A stretch of DNA of 64,000 nucleotides from Mycobacterium aquaticum (GTDB lineage: Bacteria > Actinomycetota > Actinomycetes > Mycobacteriales > Mycobacteriaceae): NCBI RefSeq assembly GCF_002086485.1, contig NZ_MVHF01000006.1:62001-126000 (forward strand), written 5' to 3'. Position numbers and translations under genes: made by a program. Shown here piece by piece: positions 41,943 to 52,710 of this stretch; the stretch's first letter is position 1, and every line of letters starts with the position of its first letter. The notes beneath the pieces are model-generated. The model was not told where the DNA came from. It saw nothing but the letters and a program-made list of their open reading frames with translations, and did not search any database.

Positions 41943-42904
41943 GCTTGCGGCTCCCATGCGTAAAGAGTCCAGGCTGGGCTGACGTCGCTGTCCGGAAAGT
42001 CGATAAATGTTGCGGTGACGGGCATTCCGATCTTCACCTGTTCCGGGTCGACACCACGCAGCTCTCCGAGCATCCGCACGCCTTCGTCGAGTTCGACGAG
42101 CGCGATGACGAAGGGCAGGGTGCGACCAGGCACCTTGGGTGCGTGGTGCACGACGTAGCTGAACACCGTGCCCTTGCCCGAGGAAACCACGTAATCCGTT
42201 GGTGCATCTTTGTCCTGCCACACCGCGGGCACCGGCGGGTGCTGCAGCGTGCCGTCGGGGCGACGCTGGATCCGCAGTTCGTGGGCGTTGACACCGTCCC
42301 AGAAGAACTTGGTGTCACGCGACGATGCCGGCCGCATCAGCTTGTCCGGGTCCAGATCCTCTGGGACGGCCACGGTTTCGGCCGACGCCTTGGCGCCCCG
42401 CTCGGCTGGCAGGAACTTCATGATGCGCCAGTCCATGTCGGCGACTTCCTCGTCGCCGACGTACCACCGGATCTTCTGGTTGACGAAGTAGCCCTCGCCC
42501 AGCGCAGTCTGCTTGGGCCCCACCACATCGGTGATCTCCGCGGTCATGCTCACCCGTTCGCCCGGCTGCAGGTAGCGGTGGTAGGTCTGGTCGCAGTTGG
42601 TGGCCACGACGCCGACGTACCCGGCATCGTCGAACAGCTTCATGATCCGGGCCAGCGGATCGTCGTCGGACCTGGTGCGGCCGAGCCCCATCATGGTCCA
42701 CACCTGAATCATGGCGGGGGGCGCGACGATCCCGGGATGACCGGCCGCGCGTGCCGCGTCCTCGTCGACGTAGATCGGGTTCTTGTCGCCGATGGCGTCG
42801 GTCCAGTGATGAATCATGGGCTGATTCACCGGGTCTCGAGCTACCGTCGGCGCGCCACGCCCGGCCGCGACAATTTCATCGATGCCCGCTTGAAGGTCAC
42901 TCAT
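41939..42904 (-). CDS. chsH2: MaoC-DUF35 protein ChsH2
   Basis: A 321-residue two-part protein. The N-terminal MaoC-like hot-dog domain (residues about 10-180, with HWTDAIGDKNPIYVDE) pairs with ChsH1. The C-terminal DUF35 domain (zinc-ribbon/OB fold, from about residue 200) binds Ltp2. The zinc cysteines usual in the DUF35 rubredoxin-like part are not evident, as in other ChsH2 proteins as far as I recall. The open frame runs upstream to 42982, but I use the ATG at 42904, with GGGGACTGCAG before it. Its length is close to M. tuberculosis Rv3542c (311). Confidence 0.92.
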   Translation of the reverse strand: MSDLQAGIDEIVAAGRGAPTVARDPVNQPMIHHWTDAIGDKNPIYVDEDAARAAGHPGIVAPPAMIQVWTMMGLGRTRSDDDPLARIMKLFDDAGYVGVVATNCDQTYHRYLQPGERVSMTAEITDVVGPKQTALGEGYFVNQKIRWYVGDEEVADMDWRIMKFLPAERGAKASAETVAVPEDLDPDKLMRPASSRDTKFFWDGVNAHELRIQRRPDGTLQHPPVPAVWQDKDAPTDYVVSSGKGTVFSYVVHHAPKVPGRTLPFVIALVELDEGVRMLGELRGVDPEQVKIGMPVTATFIDFPDSDVSPAWTLYAWEPQA

Positions 42905-42917
42905 CTGCAGTCCCCTC

Positions 42918-42980
42918 GGCCGAGTGGCCACTTGATGCACGAAATTGCCAGAAATGCGTGTGGTAACTGGCCACTCGGCC
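42918..42980. repeat. 13-bp perfect inverted repeat in the fadE29-chsH2 gap
   Basis: GGCCGAGTGGCCA at 42918-42930 is matched exactly by its reverse complement at 42968-42980, with 37 bases between. The pair fills most of the 81-base gap between fadE29 and chsH2, the only sizeable gap inside the side-chain operon. As RNA it would form a strong stem that could slow transcription or protect an mRNA end. Each arm also holds the palindromic TGGCCA, so two protein sites are an alternative. Confidence 0.7.
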
Positions 42981-42985
42981 ATGCG

Positions 42986-44149
42986 TCATCGCGGAACCCT
43001 CGGCACCTTGAGCCCCGACGCAGCGATCATCTCCCGCATCACCTCGTTGACTCCGCCACCGAACGTGATGACCAGGTTGCGCTTGGTCATCTTGTCGAGC
43101 CACTCCAACAGCTCGGCGGTCTCCGGGTCGGCGGGGTTGCCGTAGCGGCCCACGAGTTCTTCGGCCAGGCGTCCCACCTCTTGAATGCGTTCGGTGGAAA
43201 AGACTTTCGTCGCGGCGGCATCGGCGACGGCGATGGTCTCACCCGACGCCGCGACCTGCCAGTTGAGCAGCTCGTTGATGCGCCAGATGGACTTGATCTG
43301 GCCGAGCAGATGGCGCGCGTCGTCGTGCTCGATGGGCGTGACGCCGTCGGAGCCGGGCTTGGACGCCCAGGCGTGCACGTGGTCGTAGATGCCCGCGACC
43401 CGCCCGGCCGGCCCGAGGCTGACCCGCTCATGGTTGAGCTGGGTGGTGATGAGCTTCCACCCGCCGTTCTCCCCGCCGACGACCATGTCGGCGGGGACGT
43501 GCACGTCGTTGTAGTAGGTCGCATTGGTGTGATGTGCGCCGTCGGACAGGATGATCGGCGTCCACGAGTAGCCCGGATCCTTGGTGTCGACGATGAGGAT
43601 CGAGATGCCCTTGTGTTTGGCAGCCGTCGGATCGGTGCGGCAGGCCAGCCAGATGTAGTCGGCATCATGCGCGCCCGTGGTCCACATCTTCTGGCCGTTG
43701 ACGATGTATTCGTCGCCGTGCCGGACCGCCGTCGTGCGCAGCGAGGCCAGGTCGGTGCCGGCATCGGGCTCGGAGTAGCCGATGGCGAAATGGATGTCAC
43801 CGGAAAGGATCCCGGGCAGGAACTTCTTCTTCTGTTCCTCGGTGCCGTACACCTGCAGGGTGGGCCCGACGGTCTGCAAGGTGACCAACGGCAGCGGGAT
43901 GTCGGCGCGGTTGGCCTCGTTGACGAAGATCTGCTGCTCGATGGGACCGAAGCCCAGGCCGCCGTACTCCTTGGGCCAGCCGACGCCCAGCTTGCCGTCG
44001 GAGCCCATGCGCTTGATCACCGCGCGGTAGGCCTCGTTGTGGCGATCGGACTCCATCGCCTTGGCCTCGTCGGGAGTGATGAGGGTCGAAAAGTATTGCC
44101 GCAGTTCGGCTTGCAGTGCCCGCTGTTCGGGTGTCAGGTCGATGAACAT
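42986..44149 (-). CDS. fadE29: Acyl-CoA dehydrogenase ChsE2 (FadE29)
   Basis: A 387-residue acyl-CoA dehydrogenase subunit, equal in length to M. tuberculosis Rv3543c. With FadE28 it forms the alpha2beta2 enzyme that dehydrogenates the three-carbon steroid side chain. FAD- and substrate-side segments are GYSEPDAGTDLASLRTTAVR and KMWTTGAHDADYIWLACR; the end has RNLVITFGGGVNEVMREMIA. It lies three bases after fadE28 and is followed by the 81-base gap with the large inverted repeat. Confidence 0.93.
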   Translation of the reverse strand: MFIDLTPEQRALQAELRQYFSTLITPDEAKAMESDRHNEAYRAVIKRMGSDGKLGVGWPKEYGGLGFGPIEQQIFVNEANRADIPLPLVTLQTVGPTLQVYGTEEQKKKFLPGILSGDIHFAIGYSEPDAGTDLASLRTTAVRHGDEYIVNGQKMWTTGAHDADYIWLACRTDPTAAKHKGISILIVDTKDPGYSWTPIILSDGAHHTNATYYNDVHVPADMVVGGENGGWKLITTQLNHERVSLGPAGRVAGIYDHVHAWASKPGSDGVTPIEHDDARHLLGQIKSIWRINELLNWQVAASGETIAVADAAATKVFSTERIQEVGRLAEELVGRYGNPADPETAELLEWLDKMTKRNLVITFGGGVNEVMREMIAASGLKVPRVPR

Positions 44150-44152
44150 GCT

Positions 44153-45163
44153 CTACGCTCCCACCAGATCCAGCCGATGCACGGGACCGCCCAGCAACCG
44201 GGCCAAGTCCTTGATCGACGAGTAGTACCGGTCCATCGGATAGGTGATGTCCATGCCCATGCCGCCGTGCAGGTGATGACAGGTGCGCATCGCGGGCGGC
44301 GCCTGTGAGGTCAACCAGTAGCCGAGGATGGCGAGATCGTCGTCGGCGTCCAGGCCTTCGGAGAGCCGCCAGGTGGCCGACGTCGATACGAGATCGATGG
44401 TCCGCGAGGCGATGTAGACCTCCGACAGCTGCGCGGCGACGGTCTGGAACGTCGACAACGGGCGACCGAACTGCTCGCGGGTCGCGACGTAGTCGGCGGT
44501 GAGCCGCAGGGCCCCCGCCACCAGCCCGGCCGCGAACGCACCCGTGGTCGCCAACACCAGCTGGTTCACGCGGTGAGTCGTCGCGCCCGGCAGGACATCC
44601 TCGGCGGGAATCTCCACGTCGTCGAACGTCACGACGTATTCGTCGGAACCGTTGGCGGTCGGCGTCTTCGTCACGGTGACACCGGCCGCGGTCGGGGCAA
44701 CCACGACGACGCCGCCGTCGGCGGTGACCACCAGCCACCGCGCCGACTCAGCGTAGGGCACACCGACTTTCGTACCGGAGAGCTTGCCGTCCGCATAGGT
44801 CGCGGCAGGTCGCTCGGGCAGCTGGGCACCGGGCTCGTTGAGCGCCGCCGACAACACTGCACCCTTGGCCACGCCCGCCAGGTAGCGGTCCTGCTGAGGC
44901 TGCGAAGCCAGGTCCAGCAGCGGGACCAGCCCCAACCCGAGGGTGGCCAGCGCGGGGCCGATGGTGCCGCGTCTGCCGATCTCGGTCAATGCGGTGGCGA
45001 CCTCAAGCAGTCCCAGTCCGTCTCCGCCGAGCCGCTCGGGTACCGCCAGCGCCGACACGCCGCCGGAAACCAGTGCATCCCAACTGTTGTCCCGCTCCAG
45101 CACGGATGTCACCACATCGGCGACGGCTTGCTGCTCCGGGTTCGGTGTGAAATCCACCCGCAT
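44153..45163 (-). CDS. fadE28: Acyl-CoA dehydrogenase ChsE1 (FadE28)
   Basis: A 336-residue acyl-CoA dehydrogenase subunit of the short mycobacterial type (M. tuberculosis Rv3544c is about 339). It completes the heterotetramer with FadE29; each subunit alone lacks part of the FAD site. Conserved portions are ALAVPERLGGDGLGLLEVATAL near residue 35-55, TREQFGRPLSTFQTVAAQL and CHHLHGGMGMDI near the end. The ATG at 45163 is directly preceded by AGGAGT. It follows cyp125 by four bases, so it belongs to the same KstR-controlled transcript. Confidence 0.93.
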   Translation of the reverse strand: MRVDFTPNPEQQAVADVVTSVLERDNSWDALVSGGVSALAVPERLGGDGLGLLEVATALTEIGRRGTIGPALATLGLGLVPLLDLASQPQQDRYLAGVAKGAVLSAALNEPGAQLPERPAATYADGKLSGTKVGVPYAESARWLVVTADGGVVVVAPTAAGVTVTKTPTANGSDEYVVTFDDVEIPAEDVLPGATTHRVNQLVLATTGAFAAGLVAGALRLTADYVATREQFGRPLSTFQTVAAQLSEVYIASRTIDLVSTSATWRLSEGLDADDDLAILGYWLTSQAPPAMRTCHHLHGGMGMDITYPMDRYYSSIKDLARLLGGPVHRLDLVGA

Positions 45164-45167
45164 ACTC

Positions 45168-46418
45168 CTAGTGCGCCACCGGGCATTTGCCGGTGTAGTC
45201 GACCTGCCAGTGCTTGATGCCGTTGAGCCAGCCGGACTTCAGCCGCTCGGGCTGGCCCAGCGGCTTGAGGTCGGGCATGTGGTCGGCGACGGCGTTGAAG
45301 ATCAGGTTGATGGTCATCCGGGCCAGGTTCGCGCCGATGCAGTAATGCGCCCCGGTACCGCCGAAACCGACGTGCGGGTTGGGGTTACGCAGGATGTCGA
45401 ATGTGTGCGGGTTCTCGAAAACCTCGTCGTCGAAGTTGGCGGAACGGTAGGACATCACCACGCGCTGCCCCTTCTTGATCTGCACACCACCCAGCTCGAC
45501 ATCCTCGAGCGCGGTGCGCTGGAACGCCGAAACCGGTGTGGCCCAACGGACGATCTCGTCGGCAGCAGTCTCGGGGCGGTCCCTCTTGTACAGCTCCCAC
45601 TGCTCGGGGTGCTGCGAGAAGGCGATCATGCCGTGGGTGATCGAGTTGCGGGTGGTCTCGTTGCCTGCCACCGCGAGCATCACCACGAAGAACCCGAACT
45701 CGTCGTCGGAGAGCTTCTCGCCGTCGATGTCGGCCTGGATCAGCTGCGTGACGATGTCGTCGGTGGGATTGTTGGCACGCTCCTCCGCCATCTTCATGGC
45801 GTAGGTGATGAGCTCGAACGAGGACATCGCCGGATCGACGTCGGCGTATTCGGGGTCCTCACCCGCGGTCATCTCGTTGGACCAGCGGAACAGCTTGTCC
45901 CGGTCGTCCTGCGGAACCCCCAGCAGACCGGCGATGGCCTGCAGCGGCAGCTCGCACGACACCTGCTCGACGAAGTCACCGGCCTCCGCGGACGCCGCGG
46001 TCTCGGCGATCTTCTGGGCCCGCTCGCGCAGTTCGGCCTCCAGCCGGCCGATGGCCCGCGGGGTGAAGCCGCGGGAGATGATCTTGCGCAACCGGGTGTG
46101 CTGCGGAGCGTCCATGTTGAGCAGCACGGCGCGTTGCAGGTCGACGGCTTCGCGCGTCATCTCCTGCGGCCAGACCGGGATGGCCCCGTCAGGTGAGCTA
46201 CCGAATACGTCGTTGCGCTTCGACACCTCTTTGACATCGGTATGGCGCGTGACCAGCCAGTAGCCCTTGTCACCGAACCCGCCCGTGCCGCCCGGGACGT
46301 CGACCCAGTGGACCGGCTCGGACGTGCGGAGCTCGGCGAGCTCAGCGACGGGCAGACCTTTGAGATTCAACTCCGCATCCAGGGGGTCGAAGCCGTGGGG
46401 AAGGTTCGGGCAGGGCAT
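45168..46418 (-). CDS. cyp125: Steroid C26/C27-hydroxylating cytochrome P450 CYP125
   Basis: A 416-residue cytochrome P450 that oxidises the terminal side-chain carbon of cholesterol and cholest-4-en-3-one, the entry step to side-chain beta-oxidation. The I-helix motif is AVAGNETTRNS, the ExxR motif is EIVR, and the heme loop is GFGGTGAHYCIG with the cysteine ligand. The frame is open to 46529. I use the ATG at 46418, with AAGGAG seven bases before it; an ATG two codons earlier would sit too close to that site. It is the first gene of the leftward operon cyp125-fadE28-fadE29-chsH2-chsH1-ltp2. The M. tuberculosis homologue is Rv3545c. Confidence 0.95.
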   Translation of the reverse strand: MPCPNLPHGFDPLDAELNLKGLPVAELAELRTSEPVHWVDVPGGTGGFGDKGYWLVTRHTDVKEVSKRNDVFGSSPDGAIPVWPQEMTREAVDLQRAVLLNMDAPQHTRLRKIISRGFTPRAIGRLEAELRERAQKIAETAASAEAGDFVEQVSCELPLQAIAGLLGVPQDDRDKLFRWSNEMTAGEDPEYADVDPAMSSFELITYAMKMAEERANNPTDDIVTQLIQADIDGEKLSDDEFGFFVVMLAVAGNETTRNSITHGMIAFSQHPEQWELYKRDRPETAADEIVRWATPVSAFQRTALEDVELGGVQIKKGQRVVMSYRSANFDDEVFENPHTFDILRNPNPHVGFGGTGAHYCIGANLARMTINLIFNAVADHMPDLKPLGQPERLKSGWLNGIKHWQVDYTGKCPVAH

Positions 46419-46547
46419 GCTCATCTCCTTGAAACTCCAGTACATGGCGGGCAGCGAGACAAATCCGTCTAGTACCTCTTGAAGACCATTGAAACATGCC
46501 TTCACCGCAGATAAAAGGCACGGCGGCATCGCTGCTTGTCAGACTAA

Positions 46548-46561
46548 TGAAACGTGTTCTA
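46548..46561. promoter_or_regulatory. KstR operator at the cyp125/fadA5 divergent promoter
   Basis: TGAAACGTGTTCTA keeps the AAC-N2-GTT core and the outer T/A pair of the KstR palindrome. It ends ten bases before the fadA5 ATG and lies 130 bases upstream of cyp125. One site thus appears to serve both directions, as at hsaE/kstD. Confidence 0.85.
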
Positions 46562-46562
46562 G

Positions 46563-48638
<2,076 letters not shown>

Positions 48639-48658
48639 GTCTCGCCATTGCGCGAATG

Positions 48659-48688
48659 CCCCTGAACTCTCAGTTCAGGGGCGTTTTT
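48659..48688 (+). terminator. Strong intrinsic terminator after the fadA5 operon
   Basis: CCCCTGAACT and AGTTCAGGGG form a perfect 10-bp stem around CTC, followed by CGTTTTT. This is the clearest classical terminator in the window. Confidence 0.92.
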
Positions 48689-48804
48689 CGTATGGTTGAC
48701 GAACCCGTTAGTAGACACATTTCAAATGTTGTACAGTGAGCGCGCACACAGTGAACTCCAGTTGTGTGACAGCCCACTTTTCGGCGAACGGGATGGAGAA
48801 CTAC

Positions 48805-50067
48805 ATGCGAACACTCTCGGGACGCCGGACCGCCGGGGCCGCTGCGACGACCCTCACGGCCTGCGCGCTCTTGGCGGCAACAGCGCTGCCCGCGTCCGCC
48901 ATGACGGTGACGTTCATCCGGCACGGAGAGTCCTACGGCAATGCCACCAACAAGATCGACACCTCGATCCCGGGGCCGGATCTCACACCCAAGGGAGAGG
49001 GCCAGGCCGATGCCGTCGCCGCCTACCTCACGTCGCCTGCCTACACCGACAAATACGGGCCCGTCGACGCGATCTATGCGTCGACCATGGTCCGCACCCA
49101 GGAGACCGCCAAGCCACTCTCCACCGACTTGAACCTGCCCGTCACCGTCATCGGTTACCCGAAGAACAGCGACGCCGGCGAGCGCATCGGGGTGCAGGAA
49201 ATCAGTGCGGGCATCTTCGAGGGCCTGCCCGAACAGACCGGCATCGGCCGCATCGGCTACATCGTCGCCCCGCTGGCCTGGACGTTGGGCCTGCAGTTCG
49301 TCCCGGTCCCCGGCGGCGAGACCGGCCTGGAATTCAACGAGCGCATGAACAATTCGATGAAGCAGATCGAGGCCGACACCCCGGCGGGGGAAGACGGCAA
49401 TCAGAACGCCGCAGTGTTCTCCCACGGCGCCACCATCATGTTCTGGACGATGATGAACGTCGACAATCCGAACCTGCTGTTGATCGTGCAGCACCCGTTG
49501 ACCAACGGTGACGTCGTGGTGGTGGATGAGAATGCCGACGGTGGCTGGACTTTGAAGAGCTGGGCCGGCGAAGAGGTGGGCCCCGCCAACTACCCGACCC
49601 AGATGTTTGTCAACGTCCGCGACCTGATCGTCGCGCCGCAGCAGGCGGTGTACAACATGCGGGTACCGGCCCTCACGCCGGATCCCGCCGCCATTGTCAG
49701 CACTGGCGCACAGGGCGTGCAGGACGTCGCCAAGGCAGGCGTGAAGTTCGTGAAGGATTCGGTGACCGACACCGTCAACGCGATCACGAGCATCCCGAAC
49801 GCACTGAACGACGTTACGCCGGCGACACATACGCTGAACACCGACAGCGCCCCCGCCACCAAATTGACCTCGTCCACCGACGGCGACGCCGCCAAGGTCA
49901 TCCGAAAGGTCAATGGCGCTACGAATCTCACCGCCGGCAACAAGGCACCTTCCGGCAAGGGAGCTTCTGTTGCGCGCCAACGGGTTCGAGACACCGTCAA
50001 GAAGCTGACCAACGCCGGCAAGACGACCAACAGCGGGTCGCACAGCACGTCGAAAGATGCCGCGTGA
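48805..50067 (+). CDS. Secreted histidine phosphatase (phosphoglycerate-mutase-like), copy 1
   Basis: A 420-residue exported protein. The signal peptide covers residues 1-32 (LLAATALPASA before the cut). The histidine phosphatase domain starts at once with FIRHGES, which carries the phosphate-accepting His (residue 40). TMVRTQETA and AVFSHGATIMFWTMM give the Arg and second His of the site. The domain ends near residue 270. The last 150 residues are Thr/Ala/Lys-rich, probably helical, and end with a motif (NGATNLTAGNK) shared with the next gene. The ATG at 48805 has GGAG six bases before it; an earlier frame start at 48736 would spoil the signal peptide. The substrate is unknown. Confidence 0.85.
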   Translation: MRTLSGRRTAGAAATTLTACALLAATALPASAMTVTFIRHGESYGNATNKIDTSIPGPDLTPKGEGQADAVAAYLTSPAYTDKYGPVDAIYASTMVRTQETAKPLSTDLNLPVTVIGYPKNSDAGERIGVQEISAGIFEGLPEQTGIGRIGYIVAPLAWTLGLQFVPVPGGETGLEFNERMNNSMKQIEADTPAGEDGNQNAAVFSHGATIMFWTMMNVDNPNLLLIVQHPLTNGDVVVVDENADGGWTLKSWAGEEVGPANYPTQMFVNVRDLIVAPQQAVYNMRVPALTPDPAAIVSTGAQGVQDVAKAGVKFVKDSVTDTVNAITSIPNALNDVTPATHTLNTDSAPATKLTSSTDGDAAKVIRKVNGATNLTAGNKAPSGKGASVARQRVRDTVKKLTNAGKTTNSGSHSTSKDAA

Positions 50068-50258
50068 GGTAAACCTCCCGGCAAATGACCATCCCTAGTT
50101 CGACCAATGGACCGAACTGTCGCGCGCGAATTCAGCCGCGGGGATGGACAATTCGCCAAACTGACATCCCGGACAACGGGACAAGCTGCCAAATTCCTTG
50201 CGATTTACCGAACAATTCCTGGGACCGTCCCCACTACTGCTTACGGAGGCACATCAGC

Positions 50259-51584
50259 ATGACGCGAAAACAATCGATCCTGGGAGGTGTCGCCATGGCA
50301 TTTCTCGCCGTCTGTCTGGCGATCCCCGTCGCCAACGCCGCCGAGGTCATGCGCGTGACGTTCATCCGGCACGGCGAGTCATACGGCAACACTTCGGGTT
50401 TGATCGACACGTCGACACCCGGTCCGGTACTCACACCCAAAGGACAACAGCAGGCCCAGGACGTCGCCAAGAAACTCGGCGACAACAATTATGACGCCAT
50501 TTACGCCTCGACGATGGTGCGCACGCAATTGACCGCGGCACCGATGTCGCAATACCTCGGCCTACCCATTCAGGTCCTGCCCGGCCTGCAGGAAATCGAA
50601 GCGGGTGATTACGAGGGCACTCCCGAGAAAGACGCCATGAACGGGTATCTCAAAGCCCCCATAGCGTGGGCGTTCGCGGGCCAGCGCGGTGCCCGGATCC
50701 CTGGCTCGATCGACGGCAACGAATTCGACGCCAGGGTCGATGGCGCTCTGCAGACCATGTACGACAACGGCGACCGCAACGTCGCGGTGTTCTCCCACGG
50801 CGGCACCATCATGTTCTGGACCATGATGAACGCCCAGAACCTGAGCACTGCCGACAAGATCAGGCTGCTCACCACCCATCCGCTCACCAACACCAGTTAC
50901 GTGGTGATCGAAGGCAATCCCCAAGACGGTTGGACATTGGTGGACTGGGACGGTGAAAAGTTCGGCACCCAACCGTCATTCGAAACCAACGTACAATTGC
51001 AGGTCCGCACTCTGACCCGGCAGCTGCAGCAGGCCGCCGACAGTGTGAAGGCGGCCTTCACCACGCGAGACCCGGCCACCATCGTCACGGCGATCAACCA
51101 CGCCGTCGCCACGGCGAGCTTCTCCGTCGTCAAGTTCGGCCGCGCGATCAACGCCGAGGTCATCAACCGGAGCAAGGACGCCGTGCCGACCGATGCCGCT
51201 TCAACACAGCAGGCGCTGTCCTCGGCAGTCAACACCGTCAAGACGTCTGTCGAGGCGAACGTCAAGAACGCCGAGGAGACCATCGATTCGGCCGCCGGAC
51301 CTCAAAGCCTCACGGGTGCGCCGAAGTTGTCCGACACCAACGTCAAGTCGAAGCCCCGCGGCGCGACAGATCTGTCCGACGGAAACAAGGCCCTACCCGG
51401 CGTGACGAAGTCGGTCAACCGCAGCGGAGATCGGGTTCGCGAGGCCGTGCGAAGCACCTCCGACCAGGTGGCCTCGTCGGTCCAGAAGCTCAGCGACGCG
51501 GTCAAGAAGATCACCGGTCGGGCCGGCACATCCCGGGCCACCGGCGAGTCCCCCAAAGCCGACGGTGAGAAGGACGCGGCCTGA
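50259..51584 (+). CDS. Secreted histidine phosphatase (phosphoglycerate-mutase-like), copy 2
   Basis: A 441-residue exported paralogue of the previous gene. The signal peptide is residues 1-27 (LAIPVANA). FIRHGES with the catalytic His at residue 38, TMVRTQLTA and AVFSHGGTIMFWTMM give the active site. A long C-terminal tail carries repeated short helices and the shared motif RGATDLSDGNKALPG. The ATG at 50259 follows GGAGG. The gap of 191 bases between the copies contains no gene or clear promoter, so they may be transcribed separately or together. Two tandem copies differing mostly in the tails suggest duplication and divergence. The tail might bind the cell wall, which is speculation. Confidence 0.85.
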   Translation: MTRKQSILGGVAMAFLAVCLAIPVANAAEVMRVTFIRHGESYGNTSGLIDTSTPGPVLTPKGQQQAQDVAKKLGDNNYDAIYASTMVRTQLTAAPMSQYLGLPIQVLPGLQEIEAGDYEGTPEKDAMNGYLKAPIAWAFAGQRGARIPGSIDGNEFDARVDGALQTMYDNGDRNVAVFSHGGTIMFWTMMNAQNLSTADKIRLLTTHPLTNTSYVVIEGNPQDGWTLVDWDGEKFGTQPSFETNVQLQVRTLTRQLQQAADSVKAAFTTRDPATIVTAINHAVATASFSVVKFGRAINAEVINRSKDAVPTDAASTQQALSSAVNTVKTSVEANVKNAEETIDSAAGPQSLTGAPKLSDTNVKSKPRGATDLSDGNKALPGVTKSVNRSGDRVREAVRSTSDQVASSVQKLSDAVKKITGRAGTSRATGESPKADGEKDAA

Positions 51585-51600
51585 CCGGCACGCAGACGCG

Positions 51601-51632
51601 AATTGCCCATCTCCGCACGGAGATGGGCAATT
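51601..51632. terminator. Bidirectional terminator hairpin
   Basis: AATTGCCCATCTCCG pairs perfectly over 15 bases with its complement across a CA centre. The hairpin lies between the convergent phosphatase and zinc alcohol dehydrogenase genes. In either direction the stem is flanked by A/T bases (AATT), giving a short U-run. Confidence 0.82.
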
Positions 51633-51639
51633 TCGTCGG

Positions 51640-52671
51640 TCAGTTGGTGAGAACAACCTTCAGCGCGCCGGTTTCGGCCGATCTCTTGAAGATGTCGTAA
51701 CCGGCTTCTGTCTCGTCGAGTGTCATTCGATGCGTGATCATCTTGGTTCCGTCCAACGCACCCGTGGAGATCGAGTTCATCAATTCGGGAATCGTCAGAC
51801 CCGACGGGATACCCGTGGTGATGGTGACCTGCTTGGCCCACAACTTCTCCAGGTGCAGCGTCGCCGGGCCTTCGTGCACACCGATATTGGCGATGCGGCC
51901 GCCCGAACGAACGAGATCCGCGGCGAGTTCGAAGGCATCCGGAAATCCGACGGCTTCGATCGTGACGTCGGCGCCGAGGCCGTCGGTCAGTTGCGCGACC
52001 AGGCCCGCCACTTCGTGCTCATCCACCGCATGTGTCGCACCGAGTTTCAAAGCAACCTCGCGGCGGCTCGCCACCCGGTCCACGACGACCAGGTTGCGGG
52101 GAGAGAACAGTTGCGCGGTCAAGGTGGCGGACAAGCCCACCGGGCCAGCGCCCACGATGACGACGGTATCGCCCGGCCTGACCTGTCCTTTGAGCACGCC
52201 GACTTCATAGCCGGTGGCGAGGATGTCGGTGAGGAATAGCACCTGCTCATCGGAGAGCGTATCGGGGATCTTGTAGACAGAATTGCGCGCGAACGGAATT
52301 CGGGCATACTCGGCCTGGACACCGTCGATGGTGTTGCCCAGGGCCCAGCCGCCGTTGAGGCACTGGCCGTACATGCCGGAGACACAGAACCGGCAGTAGC
52401 CGCAGGCACTCACACACGACGCGATGATCCGGTCCCCCACCTTGACGTTCCGCACCGAAGCGCCGATCTCGGTGACGACACCGGTCGCCTCGTGCCCGAG
52501 GACGGTACCCGGCTGTACGGTCGGGACGCCGCCCTTGATGATGTGCAGATCGGTGCCGCAGATCGTCGAGTGCGTGATCTTCATGATGATGTCGGTGTCG
52601 GCATCGAGCGTCGGCATCGGGTGCTCGCGGTATTCGATTGCGCCAGGGCCGGTGTAGACAAGTGCTTTCAT
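51640..52671 (-). CDS. Zinc-dependent alcohol dehydrogenase family protein
   Basis: A 343-residue medium-chain dehydrogenase. The catalytic zinc ligands appear in TICGTDLHII (Cys38) and GHEATGVV (His-Glu near 59-60). The structural zinc loop CVSACGYCRFCVSGMYGQC has four cysteines. The NAD(P) loop VIVGAGPVGLSA lies near residue 170. The ATG has AAAGGAAA in front. It lies 39 bases behind the FAD monooxygenase gene on the same strand, so they form one operon. The substrate is unknown. The likely chemistry is oxidation of an alcohol formed in the pathway. Confidence 0.9.
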   Translation of the reverse strand: MKALVYTGPGAIEYREHPMPTLDADTDIIMKITHSTICGTDLHIIKGGVPTVQPGTVLGHEATGVVTEIGASVRNVKVGDRIIASCVSACGYCRFCVSGMYGQCLNGGWALGNTIDGVQAEYARIPFARNSVYKIPDTLSDEQVLFLTDILATGYEVGVLKGQVRPGDTVVIVGAGPVGLSATLTAQLFSPRNLVVVDRVASRREVALKLGATHAVDEHEVAGLVAQLTDGLGADVTIEAVGFPDAFELAADLVRSGGRIANIGVHEGPATLHLEKLWAKQVTITTGIPSGLTIPELMNSISTGALDGTKMITHRMTLDETEAGYDIFKRSAETGALKVVLTN

Positions 52672-52710
52672 TCGATTTCCTTTGTTTGGACGGTGTTTCG
52701 TTATGCGTGG

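Noticed and set aside
41945..44308. 787-codon frame on the plus strand through chsH2 and fadE29
   Set aside because: Antisense to two firmly identified catabolic genes; composition dominated by Val, His, Gly and Arg with no recognisable fold.
46425..46547. A second KstR site close to cyp125
   Set aside because: Sequences such as TTGAAACATGCC lack the GTT half of the core; only the site at 46548-46561 fits.
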